Shown: positions 39,108 through 45,928 of the stretch, piece after piece
How positions within the stretch are numbered: position 1 is the stretch's first letter
Layout: each line of letters opens with the position of its first letter
Assembly: GCA_003142595.1 (NCBI GenBank)
Contig: PLMU01000012.1
Span: 1 to 45,928 of the forward strand
Source: Phycisphaerales bacterium
GTDB taxonomy: Bacteria > Planctomycetota > Phycisphaerae > Sedimentisphaerales > UBA12454
DNA: 45,928 nucleotides
Reading direction: 5' to 3'
The notes under the pieces: generated by a model
What the model was told of the DNA's origin: nothing
Database searches by the model: none
Seen by the model: the letters and a program-made list of their open reading frames with translations, nothing else
Translations under genes and position numbers: made by a program

Positions 39108-40339
39108 AACCGCAGGAACCATCCCATATCCCGTCGCTGGCCGAACTGGCCGACAGCCAAACGATTGAAAACCTCATCGAACGCAAACGCAGGAATCTCG
39201 AAGCCATCTTTGATGCGGTTCCCGTCGGCCTTCTGCTGCTCGATGAGAATTTGACTGTCGTCAGGGTCAACGATGCAATCCGAAAATTGGTTGGAAAAGA
39301 TTACCACGAAATAATCAACAGGGCCATCGGTCACGCTCTGGATTGTAAAACTATTGCAATCGAGAAAACCATCTGCGGACTCGGCCAATACTGCAAAAAA
39401 TGCCCTCTAAAACAGAATATTCGAAAGGTATTTGAAACATCGCAGCCTGTTAATGGATTGGAATTCCAGAGCCAGACGCATTTTCAGGACAGGGCCCTAA
39501 AACCCTGGTTTTCTTTAAGCGTTGAGCCGGTAACCATCGAAGGCAAAAAGCACATTGTCGTCTGCCTCAACGATATTACCGAAAAAAAGCTCGCCGAAGA
39601 AAAACTCCTCGAAACAATGGAGCTTAAATCGCAATTCATCTCGACCGTTTCCCATGAGCTTCGAACTCCGCTTACCGCCCTCAGCCAGGGCCTTGATATC
39701 GTCCTTAACGGCGAAGCGGGAAAAATAAATGAAAAGCAGAAACAATTTCTTCAGCTTTCCAAGAGAAACGTTGACCGGCTCGGCTTGCTGGTTAATGATG
39801 TGCTGGATATCCAGAAATTCGAATCAGGCAGGATGAAACTGGATTTCGCGCCCAATAATATGGCCCAGACCGCCAAAGAAGTGGTCCATACAATGGCTCT
39901 TACCGCCAAAAAAGCCGGTATTCGCCTCTCAGCCGAAATTGAAAATGTTTCCCCCTCTGTATTCGACCGCAATAAGATAATCCAGATGCTTACCAATCTA
40001 TTAAGCAATGCGATAAAATTCACGCCCGCAGGCGGAAAAGTTTCGCTGCAGGTTCAAAACCAAAATGATGAAATTGTTATTACTGTTTCCGACACAGGCT
40101 TAGGGATACCCAAAAGCGACCTGTGCAAAGTTTTCCAGAGATTTTACAGGGTTAAACGTCCCGGCAAAGAAATCTCTGGCACCGGCCTTGGCCTTTCGAT
40201 TGTCGCCCAGATAGTATCTTTCCACGGCGGGAGAATAATGGTCGATAGCGAAATCGACAAAGGAACAACTTTTACGGTATATCTTCCCCGAGCCGCGACC
40301 GTCGAAGACCTCGCCGTAGTCTTGACGAAGACGGGTTAG
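39104..40339 (+). CDS. PAS-domain sensor histidine kinase
   Basis: Cytoplasmic kinase of 411 residues without TM helices. A PAS domain (about 25-165) includes AIFDAVPVGLLLLDENLTVVRVND and a cysteine cluster C-G-L-G-Q-Y-C-K-K-C. The HisKA domain carries the phospho-acceptor His184 in STVSHELRTPLTAL. The HATPase domain shows the N box NLLSNAIKFTPAGG, G1 DTGLGIP, F box and G2 GTGLGLSIV. The start ATG overlaps the TGA of the single-domain regulator (ATGA), so the two likely form a pair. The cysteines suggest a metal or redox sensor, but this is inference. Confidence 0.92.
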   Translation: MKPQEPSHIPSLAELADSQTIENLIERKRRNLEAIFDAVPVGLLLLDENLTVVRVNDAIRKLVGKDYHEIINRAIGHALDCKTIAIEKTICGLGQYCKKCPLKQNIRKVFETSQPVNGLEFQSQTHFQDRALKPWFSLSVEPVTIEGKKHIVVCLNDITEKKLAEEKLLETMELKSQFISTVSHELRTPLTALSQGLDIVLNGEAGKINEKQKQFLQLSKRNVDRLGLLVNDVLDIQKFESGRMKLDFAPNNMAQTAKEVVHTMALTAKKAGIRLSAEIENVSPSVFDRNKIIQMLTNLLSNAIKFTPAGGKVSLQVQNQNDEIVITVSDTGLGIPKSDLCKVFQRFYRVKRPGKEISGTGLGLSIVAQIVSFHGGRIMVDSEIDKGTTFTVYLPRAATVEDLAVVLTKTG

Positions 40340-40465
40340 CGAGCGGTAAATAATCCGCGGAGTCATTTAATCGCTCACTCCGTAAATACCAAAAATAAAG
40401 AAACAGCCACTATTTATTTAGAACTCTACGGAAGAAACGAAATCCCATAAACAATTCTAATAATA

Positions 40466-40591
40466 TTATCTGCTCGGTTTTCTTCGATAATACCCATGAA
40501 CATAAGTGTCGTTTTTACGATAATACCCATTAGCATATACCGTTCCAGAGGAACTATTATTTTCTGCATCGGAGGTTTCATATTGTGTCAT
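40466..40591 (-). CDS. Small Tyr/Arg-rich protein, coupled to ferritin-like gene
   Basis: A 41-codon frame whose ATG overlaps the TAA of the ferritin-like gene (TAATG), so translation should be coupled. The peptide begins MTQYETSDAENNSSSG, followed by two copies of a GYYR unit: YANGYYRKNDTYVHGYYRRKPSR. The repeat is also visible in DNA as two copies of CGATAATACCCAT on the plus strand. Short YxxGYYR/YVxxYxR peptides occur in small proteins of unknown function in other bacteria. It may be a nucleic-acid or polyanion-binding peptide; no function is known to me. Confidence 0.6.
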   Translation of the reverse strand: MTQYETSDAENNSSSGTVYANGYYRKNDTYVHGYYRRKPSR

Positions 40592-41064
40592 TATTCCGTT
40601 TGTTTTTTATCATTTACGAACAGGTTATATTCGATTTCGAAGCTGATTTTATGTCTTGCTTCTTCTTCTGCAAGTTCCATAAGGACATCTTTAAGGGATT
40701 GGTTGGATACTGTGGGTATTAGTTCAATATATAGTTTGAAGGATGCTTTTTCTTTTTTCATTGCCAGGATTAGTAGTTCTTTATAATCCATTTGCATAAT
40801 TTTCGACATATCTACCATATAGTCGAGGGGTCTTACAAAGGCCTTATTATTGGCCGAATAGGGGGTTAGTGTTTTGCCGAGTTTCATCAGTTCCAGTTCG
40901 AGTTTTGCTTTATGTTCGAGTTCTTCGGTAGCGAATTCGCCGCACAGGTCACGGATTTGGGGATTTTGGACATATTGAGAAAGCAGATTATAGAAAACAT
41001 TGGATTCTATTTCTTTACCGATAGCGTTTTGCAGTATTTCTATGATACTTTCAGGACTTGTCAT
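40591..41064 (-). CDS. Ferritin-like (rubrerythrin-type) diiron protein
   Basis: Protein of 157 residues forming a four-helix bundle. Iron-ligand-type motifs appear in order: ESNVFYNLL, EELEHKAKLELE (ExxH), KKEKASFKLYIEL, and EEEARHKISFEIEY (ExxH). There is no C-terminal rubredoxin domain, unlike classical rubrerythrin. Such proteins reduce hydrogen peroxide or handle iron in anaerobes and microaerophiles. A strong GGGGAGG ribosome binding site precedes the ATG. The stop overlaps the next small gene's start. It lies downstream of broken response-regulator remnants on the same strand. Confidence 0.85.
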   Translation of the reverse strand: MTSPESIIEILQNAIGKEIESNVFYNLLSQYVQNPQIRDLCGEFATEELEHKAKLELELMKLGKTLTPYSANNKAFVRPLDYMVDMSKIMQMDYKELLILAMKKEKASFKLYIELIPTVSNQSLKDVLMELAEEEARHKISFEIEYNLFVNDKKQTE

Positions 41065-41100
41065 TTTTTGCCCTCCCCAAAAACAGGTATTCTGACTGTT

Positions 41101-41369
41101 TTATATGGGCAATATTTTTATAATATACATCCTTTTTAGGGGCAACTCTAAAACTGGTTGCTCTTCGATAACAAGGGGGATTATAGCAGAAACCGGTTCA
41201 TTTGCCACCACTTTTTGGATTTTAATGTGATGGCATAAAGCGGTAATTATTCGGTCTAACTTTCTGCCATCCATATGCGCAGTAATAACAATATATCCCT
41301 GGGCCACTAATCTTTTCGTGAGCATCAACAAGACATCTTTTCGTCGTCAACAAGCAATATTTTACTCAT
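41101..41369 (-). pseudogene. Frameshifted receiver-domain remnant
   Basis: From an ATG at 41369 the frame reads MSKILLVDDEKMSC and stops. With one base added in the AAAA run near 41345 it would continue EKDVLLMLTKRLVAQGYIVITAH, a normal receiver start, in the frame open to 41101. The rest (LCHHIKIQKVVANEPVSAII and onward) no longer matches a receiver. It therefore represents a decayed response regulator, C-terminally replaced or eroded. It follows another truncated receiver by three bases. Confidence 0.7.
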
Positions 41370-41560
41370 AAAGGGGCGCCTCTCAGCAGAATATCCATCA
41401 GCACCAAATCGGGAGGATTCTGTTGGACTTCCTGAACGGCAGCCTGACCTGATGCGACTGTTCCGGTAACCTCGTAACCTAAATTCTGCAGGACTTTTCG
41501 TATGTCTATAGCAACTATAGGCTCATCTTCAACTATCAGGATTCTTTTTTTGTTGTCCAT
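41366..41560 (-). pseudogene. Truncated receiver domain (N-terminal half)
   Basis: The ATG at 41560 follows GGGGG and reads KKRILIVEDEPIVAIDI, then the phospho-acceptor Asp segment LVLMDILLRG, and stops after APL at about 64 residues. A full receiver needs another 60 residues (GEMDGIE ... LKPF). The start lies inside the last codons of the hybrid kinase gene. It is closely related to the receivers at 42.7 and 43.5 kb, pointing to duplication followed by deletion. It is unlikely to fold as a working receiver. Confidence 0.75.
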
Positions 41561-42971
41561 TGTGAGCCCCCATTTTTGAAAATTTAATCTTGAATTTTGT
41601 TCCCGCAGTTCTATCCAGTTCAATTTCGCCGCCCAACTGGTCTTTAACGAAAGTATTTACAATTTGAAGTCCCAATGTTTCGGTTTTTCTAAAATCCAGC
41701 TCGGCAGGAAAGCCAAGGCCGTTATCACTGATTATCATCTCAACACAGTTTCCTTCGGCCGGCAGTACGGATACGCCGATATTGCCCTTTGCTCCCTGCG
41801 GGAAAGCGTGTTTGAGAGAATTTGATATCAGCTCGTTAATAATCATACCGCAGGAAATAGCGGTATCAATTTCCAGTGAAACATTTTCTATGTTTATATC
41901 TACTGTGATTTTACTCTGAGAAATGTCATAAGATTGAGCCAGAGTTTTTACCAGGTCTCTAACATACGTTTCGAAATCAATGTTTGATAAGTCTTTGGAA
42001 TGATAGAATTTTTCGTGGATAAGAGCCATTGCCTTGATTCTGTTCTGGCATTCTCTGAAAACCGCGATGGCCTTTTTATCATTGAGCGTTACTGCTTGCA
42101 GCCGCAACAGGCTTGAAATCACCTGCATATTGTTCTTGACCCTGTGATGAAGCTCGCGCAGAAGCATTTCCTTTTCGCTGAGCGATTCTTCGAGCTTGTT
42201 TTCGGACTTCTTTCGGTCTGTTATATCACGCAGGATTAAAACTACGCCGACTATATTATTGTTATCATCCCGTATAGGGGCGGCGCTATGATTAATAGGT
42301 ATTTTTCTTCCGTCTTTACACAGCAGTATTGTGTGATTTGACAGTTCAACGATAACATTGCCCAAGATTACCTTACCGACAGGGCTTTCTATTTCTTCCA
42401 GAGTATGCTCGTTTATAGCGGTGAAAATATATTTTAACGGTTTTCCCTCCACATTTTCCTGACCGCAGCCTGTGAGTTCCCGTGCGACAGAATTCACGAA
42501 TTTTATAAGCCCATTTTCGTCCGTGGCTATCACGCCGTCGCCTATACTTTTAAGTGTGGTAAAAAGCCATCCTTCGCTTTGCTTTAACTTAATGTCCATT
42601 TCGACCTTGTAGATAGCCATTTCCACAACAGCCTTTAACTGCCTGTCATCGAATGGTTTGACTATATAGCCGAACGGGTCTGTAATTTTTGCCCGTTCCA
42701 CAGTTTTCTGGTCGGTATGAGCAGTGAGATAAACAACGGGGACATTAAAACGGGAACGAATCTGTTTGGCGGTTTCAATACCATCCATTTCGCCTTGAAG
42801 CACAATGTCCATAAGTATTAAATCCGGCTTTTCTTTCTCAACGGCTTCAATAGCTTTCCGACCGGAAGAAACGGCGGCGGATACGTCATATCCGAGATTT
42901 TGCAGTGTATGTTGCAGGTCCTTGGCGACAAGAACTTCATCCTCAACAATTAATATTTTTGTTTTTCCCAT
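41529..42971 (-). CDS. Hybrid receiver-PAS-HisKA_2 histidine kinase
   Basis: Protein of 480 residues from the ATG at 42971 (after GAGGG); the longer in-frame start at 43076 adds 35 residues of non-receiver sequence. An N-terminal receiver (1-120: KILIVEDEVLVAKDL, LILMDIVLQGEMDGIE, VVYLTAH, GYIVKPFDD) is followed by a PAS domain (about 130-260, GDGVIATDENGLIKFVN, LILRDITDRK) and a HisKA_2/HATPase module with RELHHRVKNNMQVISSLLRLQ, the N box MIINELISNSLKHAFP and SDNGLGFP. HisKA_2 kinases act in PAS-controlled or hybrid phosphorelays. No TM helix, so cytoplasmic. It is the only intact copy among several related fragments around it. Confidence 0.9.
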   Translation of the reverse strand: MGKTKILIVEDEVLVAKDLQHTLQNLGYDVSAAVSSGRKAIEAVEKEKPDLILMDIVLQGEMDGIETAKQIRSRFNVPVVYLTAHTDQKTVERAKITDPFGYIVKPFDDRQLKAVVEMAIYKVEMDIKLKQSEGWLFTTLKSIGDGVIATDENGLIKFVNSVARELTGCGQENVEGKPLKYIFTAINEHTLEEIESPVGKVILGNVIVELSNHTILLCKDGRKIPINHSAAPIRDDNNNIVGVVLILRDITDRKKSENKLEESLSEKEMLLRELHHRVKNNMQVISSLLRLQAVTLNDKKAIAVFRECQNRIKAMALIHEKFYHSKDLSNIDFETYVRDLVKTLAQSYDISQSKITVDINIENVSLEIDTAISCGMIINELISNSLKHAFPQGAKGNIGVSVLPAEGNCVEMIISDNGLGFPAELDFRKTETLGLQIVNTFVKDQLGGEIELDRTAGTKFKIKFSKMGAHNGQQKKNPDS

Positions 42972-43077
42972 AGTTTTAACCCTCTTTATGCGCCGTCTAT
43001 TTTTGATTTCTACAACCTTTCCCTGTATTCTATGTATATTGTTTGTAGTTATCAACTGCAAATTCTCACCTTTCATT

Positions 43078-43674
43078 TTAAACAGAATGTCTCCGGCTGG
43101 TGCTTATGTTTTTTAATTCGTTTTCCACTTTCCTGCGATCAGTTATATCTCGAATTGATACCAAATATGCCGGTTTAGCTTCCCATTGTGTTTCCACTGT
43201 AAGCATTTCCCCTACACCGCCCAGGCCGCCGCTGCGAGTGATTTCCACATCCGTTACTTCTCCGACCGTAACAGGAAAACTGAATTTTTCACCTATAACC
43301 TGCTCTATTTTCAGCACGAACATGGTTTCTGCGGCGGGATTGAGAAATTTTACGATTTTATTTCTGTTTACAACAACAATACCATCAATATTCTTTCCAA
43401 CTATATTTTGGAAATTCGCTGTGCTGATTCGCAACTCTTCAGTCAATGTCTTTAATTGCCGCTCCGCTTGGGCTTTGCAAAGGCTTATTTCTATGACGGT
43501 TTTTAATTCTCGGTCTTCGAACGGCTTGAGTATATAGCCATAGGGGTGGGTTTCTTTTGCCCTGGCGAGTTTTTTATCATCCGCGTAAACGGTAAGATAT
43601 ACAACCGGAATATCAGAGCCATGACGTATTTGTTTGGCAAGTTCAATACCATCCATTTCGCCTTTTAGTGTGAT
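43078..43674 (-). pseudogene. Receiver-PAS fragment missing both ends
   Basis: Open from a stop near 43675. It reads YITLKGEMDGIELAKQIR ... YLTVYAD ... GYILKPFED, the second half of a receiver, lacking the Asp-bearing first half. A PAS domain follows (GKNIDGIVVVNRNKIVKFLN ... SIRDITDRRKVENELK), and then the frame ends with STSRRHSV instead of the HisKA_2 kinase domain. The only ATG (43656) is internal. It is closely related to the intact hybrid kinase downstream, so it is a decayed duplicate. Together with the truncated receiver at 41366-41560 it would make one receiver; rearrangement is possible. Confidence 0.75.
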
Positions 43675-43730
43675 ATATGAGGAGTTTTCATATCACCATA
43701 GTAATAATATAAATGAGGTATAAATTTTAT

Positions 43731-43758
43731 TTGACTTGTTATTTTGAAGTAATAAAAT
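43731..43758 (+). promoter_or_regulatory. Sigma-70-type promoter of the NarL/FixJ regulator
   Basis: TTGACT (43731-43736) and TAAAAT (43753-43758) are separated by 16 bases, giving a leader of about 70 bases before the ATG at 43837. Confidence 0.6.
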
Positions 43759-43836
43759 ACTCCTGACGGTAGTTGTAGACATTGTTTATGCTAAGAAATA
43801 TAAGTTACGGTTGTGGTGCCGTTAGAAGGTGAAAAA

Positions 43837-44505
43837 ATGGTTAATCATGGAGAGTTTATGGGGACAAAAATCTTAATAGCAGATGATCATGGAATCCTGC
43901 GACAGGGAATCAGTTCTTTGATTAAAGAACACTCGAATATGCAAGTGGTTGGCGAGGCCAATAATGGTCTGGCAGCGGTAGAACTGGCTCGGAAGTTAAG
44001 GCCGGATATGGTTATTATGGATGTGACTATGTCTGGCTTGAATGGCATTGAAGCAACACGCCAAATTAAGAGCGAACTGCCGGAAGTTAAAGTCCTGGCA
44101 CTGACTGTGCATGCAGAAAGAGAGGTTGTGCTGGATATGATAAGGGCGGGCGCATCGGGGTATATACTCAAAGAGTGTGCGTTTGAAGATTTAATCAATG
44201 CCATTGAAACTCTGATTGCCGGCCAATCATATTTGAGTCCTCAAGTTGCGAGCATAGTTCTAAACGGTATTGTAAAAGATGGTTTTAAAGTTGTTCAAGG
44301 CGATCGTGTAATATTTACATTAAGAGAAAGCCAGATCCTTCGGCTTCTGACAGGCGGCGAATCCGCAAAGCAAATCGCCGCAGAAGTCGGCTTGAGTGTT
44401 AAAACCATTGAGGCAATCCGCAGGCACATTATGGAAAAGGCCGCAGTTAATAACCTCGCAGACCTTACTAAATTTGCTATTCGCGAAGGGCTAACTAAGG
44501 TTTAA
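43837..44505 (+). CDS. NarL/FixJ-family response regulator
   Basis: Protein of about 222 residues. The ATG at 43837 is chosen because AGAAGG lies seven bases upstream; a GTG at 43813 and an ATG at 43858 are alternatives. The receiver domain (KILIADDHGILRQGI; phospho-acceptor Asp in MVIMDVTMSGLNGIE; LALTVHAE; GYILKECAFEDL) is joined to a LuxR-type helix-turn-helix with LRESQILRLLTGGESAKQIAAEVGLSVKTIEAIRRHI. It is a DNA-binding transcription regulator. It is divergent from the kinase fragments on the minus strand; the intact hybrid kinase nearby is a candidate partner, but no direct evidence links them. Confidence 0.92.
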   Translation: MVNHGEFMGTKILIADDHGILRQGISSLIKEHSNMQVVGEANNGLAAVELARKLRPDMVIMDVTMSGLNGIEATRQIKSELPEVKVLALTVHAEREVVLDMIRAGASGYILKECAFEDLINAIETLIAGQSYLSPQVASIVLNGIVKDGFKVVQGDRVIFTLRESQILRLLTGGESAKQIAAEVGLSVKTIEAIRRHIMEKAAVNNLADLTKFAIREGLTKV

Positions 44506-44781
44506 GCAAAAAATTTCAGGTCTGGCAGATTATCTTTTGGCGGTGCCAATTTCCCTGACGGAGCATTATTTTAACTATTGGCAGGTGCGGATAGTATCCT
44601 TTGGATATCCTGGTCATTAAGCTTTAATATGGTTTAAATCGTGAATTTCAGCAAAAACAGGCAAAACCTCTATTTGTACAAATCTGTTTCAACCACATAA
44701 AATTGTCTAATAACGGTTATCCACACAGACAGTTTTGAGTTTTTTACACTCCTAATGCTTGTATTAAAATAGCTAAAAGCC

Positions 44782-45054
44782 TTGCAGAAACGTCTTTATA
44801 CACTGGGGACAGTTGAACTGCCTGGCACTCCTGTTGAGGAATTTATGGGCGGTTACGGCAGCGGCGGCCTGTCAGGGAATACTGACCAAGACTATACCGT
44901 TACCGTTCCGGAGCCGGCAGTAATTTTCCTGCTGGGACAGGGATTATTGATTTTTTCAATTTTTGGGAGGCACTGTAAAGTGAAAATATGTTTCGCCGGA
45001 AGGAAACAATTCAAGGTAAAGAGTGTTGATATGATGCCCCCGCTATTTTGTTAA
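44782..45054 (+). pseudogene. PEP-CTERM protein remnant
   Basis: An open frame without a signal peptide. It includes GGYGSGGLSGNTDQDYTV followed by VPEPAVIFLLGQGLLIFSIFGR, a PEP-CTERM-like tail with Pro-Glu-Pro, a hydrophobic helix and Arg. It then runs on for about 30 residues of unrelated sequence. An in-frame TAG precedes it within 12 bases and its first codon would be TTG. It is best seen as the decayed 3' end of a sorted protein. Its Gly-rich lead resembles the stretch before the PEP motif in many such proteins. Confidence 0.55.
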
Positions 45055-45192
45055 CCTTATTAAAAAATAGTAATATTTCCACAACACCTTATTTTGTAAA
45101 ATTATGTTTTTAAACGCGAGAGGCCAACACTCTATTTGTGTTTTGCTGTAACTAATTTATTTAAAATGAGCTAGGAAGTGACGTAAAAAAAA

Positions 45193-45283
45193 CGGAGAGG
45201 GCGGGATTCGAACCCGCGCAGCGGGTTTATACCCACTGGACGGTTTAGCAAACCGTTGCCTTCAGCCGCTCGGCCACCTCTCC
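45193..45283 (-). tRNA. tRNA-Ser (GCU anticodon)
   Basis: A 91-nt class II tRNA on the minus strand. The acceptor stem is GGAGAGG/CCTCTCC with discriminator G. The anticodon stem ACGGT/ACCGT encloses the loop TTGCTAA with anticodon GCT. A long variable arm and T-loop GGTTCGAATCC are present. CCA is not encoded. Confidence 0.96.
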
Positions 45284-45875
45284 AGTAATTCTACGCCAAG
45301 TTACACTTTACAGTTTATGTGCCCGTTTTGCAAGCGGAAGTTCCTATAATAATTCCCGCGGATATTTTCCATTTTTTTAAAGGTTAATACTCGCTCAGAA
45401 TCATTAAAAAAGGATTATCCTGTAAATTTGGTTTCAATTCTGCCGATTATAGGGCGTAACTTAAAATAATTGGATAATAAGGTTTACTTTTTTGCAAAAA
45501 ATCGAGAAAAATAACCACCAAGCCACCAAGACACAAAGACACGAAAAATTAACCACAAATGAATACGAATCAACACGAATTTTTTTAGACACGGAACTGC
45601 ACGGATTTACACGGCAGAATTGCTTTAAGGCTGTCCGATGAATCGGGTTTGTAAATTCAAAACTCGTGTCTTACTTACAAGTAAACTTGACGTCGGCACA
45701 TCGCTTTGAATTTTTCACCCCAAAGAGGTTTTGCCTTAAAGCTACTACGATTTTAACTTCCTCCGTAAGGAGTCCCAAGGACAACATCTAACAATCTTTG
45801 ACCTTCCCCCCAAAAGCTGTGCCATTCCAAATGAGAGTAAATTTTTTATAATCTTATTTTGGAAAGGATTCGGAA
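45284..45875. other. 592-base gap with dispersed repeat-like text
   Basis: No gene is seen between tRNA-Ser and the IS element. From about 45510 to 45615 it has phrases such as ACCAAGACACAAAGACACG, ACGAATCAACACGAAT and ACGGATTTACACGG, which belong to a class of dispersed noncoding repeats found in many environmental bacterial genomes. Between 45665 and 45785 there are short inverted repeats (TTACTT/AAGTAA, CTCC/GGAG, GTCC/GGAC). Confidence 0.5.
45510..45615. repeat. Dispersed ACACGAA/ACACGGA-type repeat text
   Basis: Direct short repetition of ACACAAAG/ACACGAA/ACACGGA units over about 100 bases in noncoding DNA next to an insertion sequence. It matches by eye a class of intergenic repeats I know from other genomes; copy number must be counted genome-wide. 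Confidence 0.5.
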
Positions 45876-45928
45876 ATGAAAAAGACCAGATTTACCCAGG
45901 AACAGATTGCCTATGCGTTAAGGCAGGT
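45818..45928 (+). mobile_element. IS3-family insertion sequence, left end only
   Basis: The start of an IS3-type orfA at 45876 marks this as the left part of an insertion sequence that continues beyond the window. The outer end is guessed at TGTGCCATTCC (45818), as IS3 ends start with TG; the matching right end is not visible, so this boundary is tentative. Confidence 0.55.
45876..45928 (+). CDS. IS3-family transposase OrfA, N-terminal fragment (runs off window)
   Basis: The frame begins MKKTRFTQEQIAYALRQ, the helix-turn-helix start of IS3-family OrfA (InsE/transposase_8 type), which recognises the element ends. GGAAAGGATTCGGAA provides the ribosome binding site. Only 17 complete codons are in the window; whether the element is intact is unknown. 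Confidence 0.85.
   Translation, partial: MKKTRFTQEQIAYALRQ

Noticed and set aside
40496-40786. 96-residue plus-strand frame
   Set aside because: Antisense to the ferritin-like gene and to the coupled small gene; no ribosome binding site or motif.

Overview
The window looks like chromosomal DNA of a planctomycete, most likely a Phycisphaerae/Sedimentisphaerales-type lineage. This is inference. It rests on two small PEP-CTERM proteins whose C-termini run PEPATIALLCLGGLMIRRKK, on prepilin-like proteins carrying LamG domains, on Sec-exported beta-rich Gly/Thr proteins, on a secreted GH28 enzyme and on a secreted formylglycine-enzyme-like protein. The DNA is of moderate GC with AT-rich gaps, which hold dispersed repeats. 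No plasmid, prophage or CRISPR features are visible.

Layout. (1) 1-2.3 kb, minus: end of a surface-polysaccharide operon (nucleotide-sugar dehydrogenase, NAD-dependent epimerase, start of another gene). (2) 2.5-5.7 kb, minus: tRNA-Leu(UAG) and exonuclease VII (xseA, xseB), with an exported GH28 pectinase-like gene wedged between the two subunit genes. (3) 5.7-6.9 kb, minus: tandem PEP-CTERM paralogues with a clear promoter and terminator. (4) 7-9.9 kb, minus: ymdB-like phosphodiesterase and rny (RNase Y), preceded by a structured, promoter-driven, unidentified RNA candidate. (5) 10-12.1 kb, minus: a frameshifted secreted FGE/sulfatase-domain gene and an exported beta-rich protein. (6) 12.1-17.3 kb: decayed sequence, a palindromic repeat, and a 1428-residue coiled-coil protein with a Cys-rich, probably zinc-binding, module at each end. 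(7) 18.2-19.5 kb, minus: mtaB, carrying an in-frame dispersed repeat.

(8) 19.6-38.5 kb is a large type IV pilus / type II secretion-like region in two convergent blocks. The plus block (19.6-25.2 kb) holds a PilM-type actin-like ATPase fused to a membrane segment and two large single-TM proteins of unknown family. The minus block (38.5-27.2 kb) reads: PilB/GspE ATPase, PilC/GspF, major pilin/GspG, GspH-, GspI- and GspJ-like pseudopilins (the last fused to a LamG lectin-like domain), an exported beta-rich protein, a GspK/PilX-like protein, a PilM-PilN (GspL-like) fusion, PilO/GspM and a short secretin. A glycogen-synthase-like glycosyltransferase gene sits at the convergence point. Together these encode most of an envelope-spanning machine. 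No prepilin peptidase and no PilT are in the window.

(9) 38.7-44.5 kb is signalling: a receiver/PAS-histidine-kinase pair, a ferritin-like protein followed by a hidden 41-codon gene, a receiver-PAS-HisKA_2 hybrid kinase flanked by broken paralogous receiver/PAS fragments, and a NarL/FixJ response regulator with its own promoter. (10) 44.5-45.9 kb: a PEP-CTERM remnant, tRNA-Ser(GCU), dispersed repeats and the start of an IS3-family element cut by the window edge.

The strongest candidates for something undescribed are the zinc-capped giant coiled-coil protein, the pseudopilin-LamG fusion with its exported neighbour, the unidentified RNA upstream of rny, and the small Tyr/Arg-rich gene coupled to the ferritin-like gene.
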